DNA of 64,000 nucleotides from Bradyrhizobiaceae bacterium (GCA_020853885.1 JADYXZ010000021.1:62001-126000), one strand, 5' to 3'; positions 52,182 to 62,339 are shown, counted from the first letter of the stretch. The notes: generated by a model from the letters alone, not told the origin. Program-made: numbers and translations.

Positions 52182-53933
52182 TCATCCCTGGGCTGCTGCG
52201 TCGAGCACCGGCGAGGCGCTCGAGCGCTTCGCGCTCGCCCCGCGGATCGCATCGAGATTGTCGAAGAAGGTGACCGGCGGATAGGCAAGCGGATCGGTCA
52301 TGACATCGAGCACCGTCATCTCGTTCCGCGCCAACGCCTCCTGCAACGCCGGCAGATAATCGGACGCCTTGTCGATACGCATCCCGCGGCAGCCGGTAGC
52401 CCGCGCAATGGCCGCATGATCCACCGGCGTGAAGTAGCAGCGCGGAGAATGCCGGCCGAACTTCACGTCCTCGGCATCCTTCTGATAGCCGAGGCAGCCG
52501 TTGTTGAGCACCGTCATCACCAGCGGCGTCTTCTGCCGCGCGGCGGTCTCAAGCTCCGACCATACGTGGGCGAAGCCGCCGTCGCCCACGACGCACAGAA
52601 TAGGGCTTTGCGGATGCGCGACCTTGGCGCCGATCGCCAGCGGCAGTCCCCAGCCGAGTCCGGCCAGGCCTCGCGGCGTGAGGAAGCGCATGCCCGGCCG
52701 CAATGAGTGCAGATAACAGGCGACCCACAGCGTCGCATAGCTGGCATCGCCTACGATGATCGTATCCGGCGTTATGACTTCGCGCATGTCGGCCATCATG
52801 CGTTCCGGCCGGATCGGACTCGCATCGGATGTCTCGATGGCGGCGATGTCGAGCGCGTGTCTTGCCTTCGCCTCGGCAATGCGGCGCTCAGTGTCGGGAT
52901 GCTGCTTGCGGCGACCCTTGAGCCGGTCACGGAGAGCGGCCAGCGTCAGCTTTGCGTCTCCGTTCAGCCGCAGCGCCTCGTAATTGCGGCCGATCTCGAT
53001 CCCGTCCACGTCGATATGGATGTAGCGCGCGCCCGCCGGATAAACCTTCCATGAATCGGTGCCGTTCTGATTGGTGCGGGTACCGACAAGCAGAATGACG
53101 TCCACCTCGTCGATCAATGGCTTCAGGTATCGCGCGGGCGACAGCTTGCCGAGCGCGTATCCAGTGACGCCGAAGGAAAGCGGATGCCGCTCGTCCACCG
53201 CCCCCTTGCCCATCACCGTCGTCATCACCGGGATGTGGGCATCCGTCTGCAACGCGGCGAGTTCTGCGCAGGCGCCGGAGAGGTGCACGCCGCCGCCGGC
53301 CACGATCAGCGGATTCCGCGCCGAGGCGAGAAGGCTTGCCGCTTCATCCAGGCGCGCAGGATCGGCGACGACGCGATCGAGCGGGAAATGACCGAGGCAG
53401 GCACGCCGCGCAGTCGGCGCTTCGATCTTTTCGAGTAGGAGGTCGGCAGGCAGGAGCAGCGCAACCGGTCCCGGCCGGCCGCTCGCGGCAGCTGCAAACG
53501 CCATGTCGATATAATCGGCAACGCGGCTCGGCTCGGTGACGCGCCGGACCCACTTGGTGCACCCTTGAAACAGGGCAATATGATCGAACTCCTGAAACGC
53601 GTTGCGGTCGGTCTCACGGCGATTGACGTCCTGGACGAGCGCCACGATCGGGACCGAAGCTTTCAGCGCCTCCGCTAGACCCGGCACCAGCAACGTCGCG
53701 GCCGGACCGTTCTGGGCGGAGACGACACCGACCTTGCCGGTCATCCGGGCATAGCCGTCTGCCATGACAGTGCCGGCATTCTCCGTGCGGTACATGAAAT
53801 GCTCGATCCTGATATCCTCCGCCGCCAGCAGCACCGCCGACGGCAGACACTGGGAGAACATCACTTCGACGCCGTGACGAGCGAGACAATCGGCGACGAC
53901 CTGGGCGACGGTTTGTATCGGAGCGGATGACAT
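52182..53933 (-). CDS. ThDP-dependent enzyme (acetolactate synthase-like fold)
   Basis: 583 residues with the three ThDP domains. N-terminal PYR domain with Glu51 in RTENAGTVMADGYARMTGK, central NAD/FAD-like domain (LLPADLLLEK ... GGGVHLSGACAELA), and C-terminal PP domain with VVGDGGFAHVWSELETAARQ and VLNNGCLGYQKD (GDG...NN motif for Mg-ThDP). The superfamily includes carboligases, decarboxylases and the C-C hydrolases IolD and cyclohexane-1,2-dione hydrolase; I cannot choose between these. Next to a diketone hydrolase a C-C cleaving role is attractive (inference). AAGGGA precedes ATG 53933. Confidence 0.9.
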   Translation of the reverse strand: MSSAPIQTVAQVVADCLARHGVEVMFSQCLPSAVLLAAEDIRIEHFMYRTENAGTVMADGYARMTGKVGVVSAQNGPAATLLVPGLAEALKASVPIVALVQDVNRRETDRNAFQEFDHIALFQGCTKWVRRVTEPSRVADYIDMAFAAAASGRPGPVALLLPADLLLEKIEAPTARRACLGHFPLDRVVADPARLDEAASLLASARNPLIVAGGGVHLSGACAELAALQTDAHIPVMTTVMGKGAVDERHPLSFGVTGYALGKLSPARYLKPLIDEVDVILLVGTRTNQNGTDSWKVYPAGARYIHIDVDGIEIGRNYEALRLNGDAKLTLAALRDRLKGRRKQHPDTERRIAEAKARHALDIAAIETSDASPIRPERMMADMREVITPDTIIVGDASYATLWVACYLHSLRPGMRFLTPRGLAGLGWGLPLAIGAKVAHPQSPILCVVGDGGFAHVWSELETAARQKTPLVMTVLNNGCLGYQKDAEDVKFGRHSPRCYFTPVDHAAIARATGCRGMRIDKASDYLPALQEALARNEMTVLDVMTDPLAYPPVTFFDNLDAIRGASAKRSSASPVLDAAAQG

Positions 53934-53971
53934 GACTTTTAGTCCCTTCACACCTGACAGCATCGGAGGAG

Positions 53972-54829
53972 TTAGCGCGGCGCGGTCTTCTTCAACGGAA
54001 TGGGGTCGAGCACGAGGCTTTCCTTGCCGAGCGTCACGGCGACCGTCTCCGCTGCGAAATCCGGATGCAAGATGCGAAGCTCGCAAGCGCCGCTGTCCTC
54101 AAGGAGAGAATCGATCTTGAACTCGCCGAAGGCGTCGCTGCGCACGGCCGACACGACCTTGGCTTCCTTGATCAGCTCGATTTGCGCCTCGCCAAGACAA
54201 TCGACGACGCCCGCGCTCTCGGCGAGGACGGTTCCGGCAATGAAGAGCCGGTCGTAGAGATGCAAATTCTTGTAGTGGACACGCGGCCGGGTGGCGTGCC
54301 GTGCCACCAGCGGGCGTAAGTTGTTGGCCGCAACGATCTCCGACATCTCCTCGTCGGAGACCTTCAAGGACTGCAGCGCCCCGGTCGGACACGCCTGCAC
54401 GCAGCGCGGCTTATCCCATCCTGAATCGATGAGGTGTGCGTCGAACGTCCAGGCTTGCGGAAGCTGCAGTTCCTCGTTCCACCAGATGGCTCCGTAGGGA
54501 CATATCCCGACCAGATCCTTGCGGCCTTTGGCGCGTCGCGGATCGATCAGCACGATCCCGTCCTCGCGCTTGACGACGGCGCCGCGCCCGGCGGCAACAC
54601 AGGGAGCGTTGTCGCAGTGATTGCACATGATCGGGACGTAAGCGGCCTCGACCCGCGGAAAGCGGCCGCGCTCTTTCGCGAGGATGTCGATCCATCGATG
54701 CCCGTGCAGCGGCTGCGGCGCGGAGTAGCCGGGAAAGTCGTTGCCGACATATTCGTCTTTGCAGGTCACGAAGCAGTTGTGACAGTTGTGGCACTCGGCC
54801 ACATCCACGATCAGATTCCATTTCTTCAT
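53972..54829 (-). CDS. Iron-sulfur beta subunit of a transhydroxylase-like Mo enzyme
   Basis: 285 residues, close to the 274 I recall for the Pelobacter pyrogallol-phloroglucinol transhydroxylase beta subunit. Ferredoxin-like part: Cys13, 16, 19, 23 ([11 protein letters not shown]), Cys69, 72, 77 (CNHCDNAPC), Cys110 ([10 protein letters not shown]), Cys143, 147 ([10 protein letters not shown]), that is ten rather than sixteen of the DmsB pattern. The C-terminal about 90 residues ([40 protein letters not shown]) look like a carboxypeptidase-regulatory Ig fold, which the transhydroxylase beta subunit also carries. ATG overlaps the alpha stop (ATGA). Confidence 0.88.
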   Translation of the reverse strand: MKKWNLIVDVAECHNCHNCFVTCKDEYVGNDFPGYSAPQPLHGHRWIDILAKERGRFPRVEAAYVPIMCNHCDNAPCVAAGRGAVVKREDGIVLIDPRRAKGRKDLVGICPYGAIWWNEELQLPQAWTFDAHLIDSGWDKPRCVQACPTGALQSLKVSDEEMSEIVAANNLRPLVARHATRPRVHYKNLHLYDRLFIAGTVLAESAGVVDCLGEAQIELIKEAKVVSAVRSDAFGEFKIDSLLEDSGACELRILHPDFAAETVAVTLGKESLVLDPIPLKKTAPR

Positions 54830-57822
54830 ATCGCGGCCTCCCCGCGCCACTTCGCGACTTCGACGAGGCAGGAATTGGGGGCGGAGGCGCTGGTCCTGGC
54901 GCTCATGTGCCGCTTCGGCGTGAGGATGTTGACGCAACCGCCGCGGTCGACGGAGCTGCCCGGTTCGCCGATCGGCTCGTAAAGCGCCGAAGATTCGTAG
55001 GCATGCACCACGCCGGGCGTAATCCGGTCCGTGACGACGGCGGCGCAGACCACGGCGCCCCGATCGTTGAATAGCTTCACCAGGTCGTGGTGGCCGATGC
55101 CGCGCTTTGCCGCGTCGATCGGGTTCACCCGCGCCGTCCAGTAATAGTAGCCGTCGATCAGCACGCGATGATCGACGATGTCGTTGATGATGGAATCCTT
55201 GCCGTCTCCCATCGTGTGAAAGCTGAAGCGCGGATGCGGCGTGATCAGTTGCAGCGGAAAGCGCTCGAACCGCTCTTTCGTCTGCCGTCCTTCCCATGAC
55301 GGAATGTATCGGTTGAGCGGCGGGCGTTCCGGATCGTCGAACCGCTTTAAGCTCGAAGGTTCGAACTCGAATTTTCCCGATTGTGTCTGCAGCCCGCTCA
55401 GATATTCTTCGCCGTATTCGCACGGCAAAGGCGATGGCTCCGGCACGTCCTTCTTCCGCCCCTCGGCGAACCAGCACATGCTGGCTGGCGCGCGGTTTTC
55501 ACTCTTCGTCTCCGGCGGAACGACGTAATAGCCTTTCTTGAGAAACTTCTTCCACGAAATCATCCTGGGTAGATCGGAGCTCAGAAACTGCTCGCGGCAC
55601 CACAACAGCTCCGACTTGCCCTCACCGAAATAGGTGCTCAGGCCGAGCCTCTTGGAAAGCTCCAGAAAGATCTCGTAATCGGATTTCGATTCGCCCAGTG
55701 GCTCGATGCACTTGTGCTGCAGCACGATCACGCGGTGATTGAGCTGGTTGAAGTTGTGGTGGCCGTAACCGCCGGAAGAAGCCCATTCGCTGATGTCGGT
55801 GCGTTCGAAATTCGTGCAGGCCGGCAGGATCAGATCGGCGAATGCCGTCTCGCCTTCGTCCCAGATCGACTGGTTGAGGATGAACTCGACGCTGTCCGAT
55901 TGCAGCGCCTTGGCCAGACGATTGGACTCCATCGTCGTTCCGAAATGCGAGCCGCCGTACTTGTAGATCATCCTGATCGGCGAATGGCCGGGCGAGGGAT
56001 AGCTGAAGCGCATGAACTGCCCCTCGATCGACTTTGAATCCGTCGGATGACCCTCCGCCCTGCCGTCGAGAATGGCCTCCGGAATCCGCAGCCGCGAAAT
56101 CTTCTGCGTCACGGTGTTCATGCTGATCAGGTGCGGCAGGCGCTGATAGTTCTGCACCGCGTCCGCCGTCGCCTCGACGTCGCCGGAAATGCCACCGTCG
56201 GCGTAACCGGGAAAATAGAACTGCATGTCGAGCGGCGCGCCGACGCTCAGATTGCCGAAATTGATGCCGGGCTTGCCGAGGCCGCGCATCGCCATGAGGC
56301 AGACCATGGCACGCGCCCACTGCGCGCCGGTAGCCGAGCGATTGGCGCCGCCGAACGCGACTCCCTTGCCGCCGCATGACAGGTACGTCTTCTTCGCCGC
56401 CCATTCGCGGGCGAGCGTGCGCACCACATGCGGCTCAATCCCCGTCTCCGGCGCCTGCCATTCCGGCGACTTGGGCGTGCCGTCTTCCTCGCCGAGTAGA
56501 TAGGCGCGGTATTTCTCGAAGCCCGTGGTGCGCTTCTCGACATAATCCTTGTCGTAAAGCCCCTCCGTGATCCAGACATGGGCGATCGCATGTGCGAGCG
56601 CCGGGCTTGTGCCGGGAACGATCGGAATCCATTTTCCGCCCAGCCAGGCGGCAGTGGCATTTTTGTAGGGATCGATATGCACCATCTTGATCCCCAGCCG
56701 CTTCGCCCATTGCCGGCGGACGGTGCCTTCAAAGGCGGCATACGAGGCGCAGGTGCTCTCCGGGTCGGACGCCCAGAAGACGATCATCTCCGCTTCCTTG
56801 AGGCAGTCCTCGATCTGCCCGTAGGGCTCGGCGGTCCCCATGCGCATCGTGTAGCCGTAGTGATGCGCCGCGCCCCAGAACCATCCTTCCCAACTGTCCG
56901 GATTGAGCACCATCTTCGAGTGGCCGATGGCGTTCATGAAGCGCACCGCGGCCGAGAGGTAGTAGCCGACGTTGCCCCAGGTATGGTGCGAACTGTGACT
57001 CCAGAGGATCGCGCCGTGTCCGTGCTGGCGGCGAACGCGCTTGATCTCGCTCGCCGCAAGATCGAGCGCCTCTTCCCAGGAAATGCGGACATAGCCGGAC
57101 TTGCCCCGGTTCTGCGGATTGCGATCGCCGTTCGGATCGAAGTCGACCCGCTTCATCGGATACAGAAGGCGTTTGCTGGAATAGACGAGCGACTTCGACG
57201 CCAGTCCGTGCGGGCTTGCCGTTGCGCGATGCGGCGGCGTGAACGTCTGCCCTCTCACTTCGATCGACCACCCCTTTGCGTCCTCCTCGTCGAATTCGAG
57301 CGGGGTGATGCGCACGATCCTGCCGTCCTTGACATAGACGAAGACCGGTCCGCCGTTGGTCTGGTTGACGTAGCGGATCTCGCCGCCGGCTGCCGGCATA
57401 CCCTGCCGCCAGTGGTTGGTGAGCATGAAATTGAAGATGCGGGTGAACTGCAGCGAGCAGTCCTCCTTCCCCTGCACCTCGAAGGCAAAACCCTTCGCCG
57501 CATTGATCGGCAGCATCGGGTCGAGAAACGGCCTGAGGAACGGATAGGCGAAATGGAACATGCCCGAGCCGAGATGAACGAGTACCCGCGCGCCTAGCGA
57601 CGCCGTCTTGAAGCGGATCACGATGTCTGGATCGGAAATGATGCCTACTCGCGATTGCAGCCGCCCGCCAGCCAGCCGATACCACCGGCCGCGCGACCCA
57701 TCCTTTACCCTGATCTGCGCGACGAAATCCTTCTCGGCCATGAGCGCGCGCAGCCGCGGCGATCCCCATGAGTAAACTCTCAGCGCGATCGCGAGACTCC
57801 ACAGCATCACCGAGAACAACAT
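54826..57822 (-). CDS. Molybdopterin transhydroxylase-like alpha subunit with N-terminal SCP2-like domain
   Basis: 998 residues. A hydrophobic start (about 1-18) and a domain at about 31-130 ([38 protein letters not shown]) that resembles SCP2 lipid-carrier domains; then the DMSO-reductase-family core. Pyrogallol-phloroglucinol transhydroxylase resemblance includes [12 protein letters not shown] and [10 protein letters not shown]: His279, Tyr287, Asp309, Ser310, Trp311 keep the spacing of His144, Tyr152, Asp174, Ser175 (Mo ligand) and Trp176 as I remember them. No N-terminal Fe-S Cys motif. C-terminal MGD domain from about 870 ([20 protein letters not shown]). No Tat signal. Likely moves or adds an aromatic hydroxyl group; substrate unknown. 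Confidence 0.85.
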   Translation of the reverse strand: MLFSVMLWSLAIALRVYSWGSPRLRALMAEKDFVAQIRVKDGSRGRWYRLAGGRLQSRVGIISDPDIVIRFKTASLGARVLVHLGSGMFHFAYPFLRPFLDPMLPINAAKGFAFEVQGKEDCSLQFTRIFNFMLTNHWRQGMPAAGGEIRYVNQTNGGPVFVYVKDGRIVRITPLEFDEEDAKGWSIEVRGQTFTPPHRATASPHGLASKSLVYSSKRLLYPMKRVDFDPNGDRNPQNRGKSGYVRISWEEALDLAASEIKRVRRQHGHGAILWSHSSHHTWGNVGYYLSAAVRFMNAIGHSKMVLNPDSWEGWFWGAAHHYGYTMRMGTAEPYGQIEDCLKEAEMIVFWASDPESTCASYAAFEGTVRRQWAKRLGIKMVHIDPYKNATAAWLGGKWIPIVPGTSPALAHAIAHVWITEGLYDKDYVEKRTTGFEKYRAYLLGEEDGTPKSPEWQAPETGIEPHVVRTLAREWAAKKTYLSCGGKGVAFGGANRSATGAQWARAMVCLMAMRGLGKPGINFGNLSVGAPLDMQFYFPGYADGGISGDVEATADAVQNYQRLPHLISMNTVTQKISRLRIPEAILDGRAEGHPTDSKSIEGQFMRFSYPSPGHSPIRMIYKYGGSHFGTTMESNRLAKALQSDSVEFILNQSIWDEGETAFADLILPACTNFERTDISEWASSGGYGHHNFNQLNHRVIVLQHKCIEPLGESKSDYEIFLELSKRLGLSTYFGEGKSELLWCREQFLSSDLPRMISWKKFLKKGYYVVPPETKSENRAPASMCWFAEGRKKDVPEPSPLPCEYGEEYLSGLQTQSGKFEFEPSSLKRFDDPERPPLNRYIPSWEGRQTKERFERFPLQLITPHPRFSFHTMGDGKDSIINDIVDHRVLIDGYYYWTARVNPIDAAKRGIGHHDLVKLFNDRGAVVCAAVVTDRITPGVVHAYESSALYEPIGEPGSSVDRGGCVNILTPKRHMSARTSASAPNSCLVEVAKWRGEAAI

Positions 57823-58076
57823 CGAACGGCCTCACCTCGCACTTTGAATGAATGGCTTGTCTCGCCCTCGCCCTGAGCCTGTACATGCAGCGGCCTTCGG
57901 CACCGGAGCGTCACGTCGGCGGAAGCGACGTCAGCGGTGCCGGCAGTCGAGGCCGGATCAGGGATCGCGAGCCGGGTGAAATCAGCGAACAGGAGCAGCG
58001 CTATTCCGCGACAGACTGTGCCAACCGAATTTTCCCTGGATCATGGCCGGGATGCCCGATCGGATTTCGTTTCGAC
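57823..58076. other. Upstream region of the transhydroxylase operon
   Basis: 254 bp between the ALDH stop and the alpha-subunit start. No TetR-type AACCAACC palindrome is visible here, unlike the regions at 59546 and 62232, so the Mo operon may have a different control. Confidence 0.4.
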
Positions 58077-59525
58077 TCACAGGGGATAAGGCGGCGGCTC
58101 GTCCCGGTAGGTCAGCCATTGCCATTGCGTGAACTCATCCCAGTTGGCGGGACCGCCGTGGCGCGAGCCGTTGCCCGACGCGCCGCGCCCGCCCATCGGC
58201 ATGAAGCCGTCATCGTTGACCGTCTGGTCGTTGACGTGGACGAGCCCCACCCGCAGACGGTCCGCGATACGTTTGCCGCGTGCGATCGAAGCCGTGAGAA
58301 TGCCGGCCGAGAGCCCGTACTCGGTATCATTCGCGAGCTGGACCGCTTCGTCGTCGTTCGCGAACGTCGTGACCGAAACGACCGGGCCGAATATCTCCTC
58401 CCGAAAAGCGGGCATGGACGGCGTGACTTTGTCGATGACGGTCGCCGGAAAGAAGCGCCCGTCGGCGGTTCCGCCTGCATGCAGCCGCGCGCCGGCGTCG
58501 ATAGAGTCCCGCACGATGCGGCTCACCCGTTCCGTCTGCTTGTCGGTGATCAGCGGGCCGAGCGCCACCTGGCCAGTATGCGGATTTCCCACCGGCAGGT
58601 TCTTCGCCTTTTTCGCCATGCGCGCCACGTACTCGTCCGCGACTTTCTCGTGGACGAGATGGCGGCCGGCGCTCATGCAGATCTGGCCTTGATGCAGCCA
58701 CGACGCCCAACTCCCGTTGGAGACCGCGGCGTCCAAATCTGCGTCGTTCAGAATGATCAGCGAGTTCTTGCCGCCAAGCTCGAGCGCGACCTTCTTCAGA
58801 TTTCGACCGGCGAGCTCGCCGACGCGCCGCCCCACAGCCGTCGAGCCCGTGAACGAGATCATCGCGACATCGGGATCGGTGACGAGCGCTTCGCCAGCTT
58901 CCGCGTCGCCGGGCAAGACGTGCAGCACGCCCTCGGGCAAGCCCGCCTCTTCGAAGATCAGCGCATGCATGATGCCGCCGGATACCGGCGTCCGCGGATC
59001 GGGCTTAAGAACCACCGCGTTGCCGGTAGCAAGCGCCGGCGCCAGCGAACGGCTCGAGAGCAGAAACGGGAAATTGAACGGCGAGATGATGCCGACGACG
59101 CCGTGCGGCACGCGCCGGGCGAGGCTGACCACGCTGCCGTCGGCCGGCAGCACAAGGCCGCGCGGCTGCGTCAGCATCGCGGCGGCCTCGTAAAGATGAT
59201 TGATGACCGAAACGACCTCGAACATGGCCTTGGGCGGAATGGCACCGGTCTCACGCACGATCCATTCGGTGAGCTCTTTCGTTCGGCGCTCGACAGCCGC
59301 TGCCGCGCGCCGAAAGATCGCCGCACGCTCAAGGAACGGCTTGGCCGCCCAGTTCTCCTGCGCCTTGGCGGCCTGAACTGCCGAAGCACGGACGTCCGCG
59401 GCGTTCGCAAGGCCGACACGCGCAAGCTCCGCACCAGTTGCCGGCTCGATTACGGGAATGGTCCCGCCCTTCAGCGCGATCCATTGGCCGTTCCACCCGT
59501 GTCCGCTCCAACTCGCCCCGCCCAT
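58077..59525 (-). CDS. Aldehyde dehydrogenase (benzaldehyde/vanillin dehydrogenase type)
   Basis: 482 residues. IISPFNFPFLLSSRSLAPAL, MISFTGSTAVGRRVGELAG, catalytic Glu in LELGGKNSLIILNDADL, catalytic Cys in LHQGQICMSAGRHLV, EEIFGPVVSVTTF and the C-terminal GGRGASGNGSRHGGP. The Q-G-Q-I-C-M form and overall pattern suit the benzaldehyde/salicylaldehyde dehydrogenase group. ATG 59525 has AGGAGG 7 nt upstream. A 20-bp AACCAACC palindrome lies 21 bp upstream of the start, so it is a likely target of the tandem TetR regulator. Confidence 0.93.
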   Translation of the reverse strand: MGGASWSGHGWNGQWIALKGGTIPVIEPATGAELARVGLANAADVRASAVQAAKAQENWAAKPFLERAAIFRRAAAAVERRTKELTEWIVRETGAIPPKAMFEVVSVINHLYEAAAMLTQPRGLVLPADGSVVSLARRVPHGVVGIISPFNFPFLLSSRSLAPALATGNAVVLKPDPRTPVSGGIMHALIFEEAGLPEGVLHVLPGDAEAGEALVTDPDVAMISFTGSTAVGRRVGELAGRNLKKVALELGGKNSLIILNDADLDAAVSNGSWASWLHQGQICMSAGRHLVHEKVADEYVARMAKKAKNLPVGNPHTGQVALGPLITDKQTERVSRIVRDSIDAGARLHAGGTADGRFFPATVIDKVTPSMPAFREEIFGPVVSVTTFANDDEAVQLANDTEYGLSAGILTASIARGKRIADRLRVGLVHVNDQTVNDDGFMPMGGRGASGNGSRHGGPANWDEFTQWQWLTYRDEPPPYPL

Positions 59526-59545
59526 CGGCAATCCTCCTGCCCACC

Positions 59546-59565
59546 AACCAACCGATTGGTTGGTT
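59546..59565. promoter_or_regulatory. TetR-type operator 1
   Basis: AACCAACC-GATT-GGTTGGTT: perfect 8-bp arms, between the ALDH gene and the tandem TetR gene. Related copies at 62232-62251 and 63918-63937. Confidence 0.75.
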
Positions 59566-59607
59566 CGTTAGCACAGGAACAATCGGCCGTAAACCCGGCA
59601 GGATCGG

Positions 59608-60942
59608 TCACTGCCGGCGGCTACGGATGCCGCAGTAGAAGATGCGCAGGAATTCGTCGGAGATAGCTTCGAGACCGAGGTTGCGGCCCGGCTTGAACCA
59701 ATGCGGGATCCAGTTCGTCGAGCCGAAGAGGAAGGCCGCGGCAATGACAGGATGGGTCGGCTTGAGCTCGCCCGTGTCGATGCCTGCCTGAATGAGATCG
59801 CGCGCGATGCGATCGAGGCGACGCTGGAATTCACGGATCTTCGCGCCGGACTCGTCATCAACCGGTTGCGGACTGATGAGGTTCATGCAGCGACCGAAGT
59901 CGCTGTTCTGCGCCAGGACCAATTTTCTGAAGAAGTACTCGAGCCGCTCGATCGGAGATATTTTTGTATTCTTCACATAGACGGCAAGCTCGTTGAGGTC
60001 GGAGAACGATCTTTCGAGACACTTCAGAAGCAGTTCGTTTTTGCTTTTGATGTAATGATAGAGCGTGGCCTTGTGGAGGTGGACCTTCTCCGCGATGTCG
60101 ACAAGCGATGCCGACTCGTAACCCTGCTCGGTGAAGCATTGCGCGGCCGCAAGCAGGATTTCCGTGAGCTTACCATGCGGCTCGTTCGCATTCGCCGCCG
60201 CTTGGGCGTGCTTGCGAGGTTGCGACTGCCGACGGGCGGGCGACCAGCTTCCCGGCTTTGCGGCCAGACCGTCGATGAAGATCCGGAGAAATTCCTCGCA
60301 GACCTGCTCGAGCGAAATGCCCTTGCCCGGCTGATGCCACCGGGAAATCCACGTGAAAGCGCCGAAAATCGCCGCGCTCGCCACCGGCACCGGACAAGGG
60401 CGGATTTCCCCTTTCGCGATCCCTTCTTCGAGAAGCGCGCGCACGGTATGATCCAGATGCCGGCGGAATTTCCGGATCCGGCTTCCAGGCTCATGCCCGA
60501 GCGCCTCCACACCAACCGCACTGACGCAGCGGCCGAACAGATTGTTCTGGGCGTAGATGAAATTGCGGAAGAAGAACCGGAGCCTCTCCAGGCAAGGAAT
60601 CGTTTGATCTTCGATATGCGCCAGCGCGGAACTGTAGTCCCTGAACGACCGCACCAGGCAGGAATAGAGGATGTCGTCCTTGCTCCTGACGTAATGATAC
60701 AGCGTCGCCTTGTGTAGCCCCACGCGCTTGGAAATCTCGTCGAGAGAGGTCGCGGCGAATCCCTTCTCCGAGAAGCATTGCGCGGCCGTGCGCAGGATGA
60801 CGTCCAGCTTCTCGCCGTCGCCATGCGGAAGGCTGTCTTCCAGCAGACCTTTCCACTCCCGCGCGAAGGAAGCGCGAGAATTCCTGCCGGTGTCCGCCTC
60901 CGGCGGGGCCGGCAGCTTTTTTGTCCTAGCGCGCGCCATCAC
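59608..60942 (-). CDS. Tandem (fused-dimer) TetR-family regulator
   Basis: 444 residues, about twice a normal TetR. Two complete, related TetR units: residues 44-228 (LDEISKRVGLHKATLYHYVR) and 257-444 (LVDIAEKVHLHKATLYHYIK), with a basic linker at about 229-255 (SPARRQSQPRKHAQAAANAN). Both units share AAQCF, FGRC, and EEFLRIF-type ends, indicating an internal duplication. Each has its own helix-turn-helix and ligand domain, so one chain can act as an intramolecular dimer. GTG start 60942 or ATG 60939. It sits between ALDH and acyl-CoA dehydrogenase genes, each with an AACCAACC palindrome. Confidence 0.93.
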   Translation of the reverse strand: MMARARTKKLPAPPEADTGRNSRASFAREWKGLLEDSLPHGDGEKLDVILRTAAQCFSEKGFAATSLDEISKRVGLHKATLYHYVRSKDDILYSCLVRSFRDYSSALAHIEDQTIPCLERLRFFFRNFIYAQNNLFGRCVSAVGVEALGHEPGSRIRKFRRHLDHTVRALLEEGIAKGEIRPCPVPVASAAIFGAFTWISRWHQPGKGISLEQVCEEFLRIFIDGLAAKPGSWSPARRQSQPRKHAQAAANANEPHGKLTEILLAAAQCFTEQGYESASLVDIAEKVHLHKATLYHYIKSKNELLLKCLERSFSDLNELAVYVKNTKISPIERLEYFFRKLVLAQNSDFGRCMNLISPQPVDDESGAKIREFQRRLDRIARDLIQAGIDTGELKPTHPVIAAAFLFGSTNWIPHWFKPGRNLGLEAISDEFLRIFYCGIRSRRQ

Positions 60943-61040
60943 CGATGCTCATCATTTGCGAAGCGATGCTGCGCGGGCATCGCAATATCGACGTGTCGTA
61001 AACATGCACGTTTCGTGTACACGGGCGGCGCATCCAAAAT

Positions 61041-62198
61041 CTACAGATTCCGCGCGACGAGCTCTTTCATGACCTCGTTCGCACCGCCGTAGATTTTCTG
61101 CACCCGAGCATCCATGAAAAGCTGCGCAATCGGATACTCGGCCATATAGCCGTACCCGCCAAAAAGCTGCAAGCATTCGTCGACGATCTCGCACTGCTTC
61201 TGCGAGCACCACCATTTGGCGGTTGCCGCGTCCGCCATCGTCACCTCGCCGCCGTTCAGAATTCTCAGGATCAAGCTGTCGATATAGGCGCGGCCGACAC
61301 GCGCCTCGCTCGCGCATTCGGCGAGCTTTATGCGGGTGTTCTGGAAATCCCACAGCGTCTGGCCGAACATTTTCCGGGTTTTGGCGTGCTCGATCGTCAT
61401 TTCGACCGCACGCTCGGCCGACGCGATCGCGAAGACCGCGATGGAAAGCCGCTCCTTGATGAAGACGTCGATAAGCTGGCCGAACCCCTTGCCTTCCACG
61501 CCGCCGATCAGATTTTTCGCCGGCACTTCTACGTTATCGAGAAAAACCTCACAAGTATCGAGGCCGTTCTGCCCGATCTTGTCGAGCACCTTCGCGACAT
61601 TGAAGCCCGGCGTCTTCTTCGTCTCGATCAGGAAAAGCGAAATGCCCTTGGCCCCTTCGTCGCTTGTCCGGGCGGCCAGCAGGCAGACGTTAGCCTGCTG
61701 GCCGTGGGTCATGAAGGTCTTTGCGCCATTGATGATGTACTTGTCGCCCTGCCGCACCGCGCGAGTCCGCAGAGCCTTCATGTCGGAGCCCATGTTCGGC
61801 TCGGTGATGCCGACGGCCAGAATAACCTTCCCGGCGACAATATCCGGCGTCCATTTCAGCGCCTGCTCGCGCGTCGCAGTATTGATGAAGACGGCCGGTG
61901 CGTTGAACGCCCCGGGGACGAAGCCGAAGCTCGTGTTGCAGGCATAGGCCTGCTCCTCGATGACGACGGCCTCGTGCGCGAAGGTCCCCCCGTGTCCGCC
62001 CAAATCCTCCGGGATACTCATTCCGAGCAGGCCCATTTCACCGGCTTTCAGCCAGACCTCAGGTCCGATGCCGTGTTTGCGCCTGGCCTCCGCATCCAGG
62101 GGAGCGACATGATGCTCGAAGAACCGCTTTGCGGTTTGTCGCAGTATATCGAGCTCCTCGTTCATCCACGGCGAGCGGTGTTTGGAAACGAACGTCAA
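61041..62198 (-). CDS. Acyl-CoA dehydrogenase
   Basis: 385 residues. FAD/substrate motifs VGITEPNMGSDMKALRTRAV, FMTHGQQANVCLLAARTSDE, FGQTLWDFQNTRIKLAECAS, QLFGGYGYMAEYPIAQLFMD and the C-terminal RVQKIYGGANEVMKELVARN. The catalytic Glu expected in G-G-x-x-E is present in GGANEVM. TTG start has AAGGAG 7 nt upstream. A TetR-type box lies 34 bp upstream. Likely beta-oxidation-like step after CoA activation by the divergent ligase. Confidence 0.95.
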   Translation of the reverse strand: MTFVSKHRSPWMNEELDILRQTAKRFFEHHVAPLDAEARRKHGIGPEVWLKAGEMGLLGMSIPEDLGGHGGTFAHEAVVIEEQAYACNTSFGFVPGAFNAPAVFINTATREQALKWTPDIVAGKVILAVGITEPNMGSDMKALRTRAVRQGDKYIINGAKTFMTHGQQANVCLLAARTSDEGAKGISLFLIETKKTPGFNVAKVLDKIGQNGLDTCEVFLDNVEVPAKNLIGGVEGKGFGQLIDVFIKERLSIAVFAIASAERAVEMTIEHAKTRKMFGQTLWDFQNTRIKLAECASEARVGRAYIDSLILRILNGGEVTMADAATAKWWCSQKQCEIVDECLQLFGGYGYMAEYPIAQLFMDARVQKIYGGANEVMKELVARNL

Positions 62199-62231
62199 GA
62201 TCAGGCTCCTTCATATCCGTCGGGCCTTTTC

Positions 62232-62251
62232 ATTCAACCGGTTGGTTGGTA
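62232..62251. promoter_or_regulatory. TetR-type operator 2
   Basis: Differs from operator 1 at four of twenty positions (ATTCAACC-GGTT-GGTTGGTA). Located between the divergent acyl-CoA dehydrogenase and acyl-CoA ligase genes. Confidence 0.6.
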
Positions 62252-62339
62252 GATGTCAAGCATAGAAGAACACCGATGAGGAAGCGCCGGCTCAGCGCCA
62301 TTCGCTTTGCGGCTGCAAGCTTCACGGGGAGGAGGCGTC

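Noticed and set aside
54830-55477. N-terminal extension of the beta-subunit frame
   Set aside because: Lies inside the alpha-subunit gene; Arg-rich, no match, while ATG 54829 fits the ferredoxin start.
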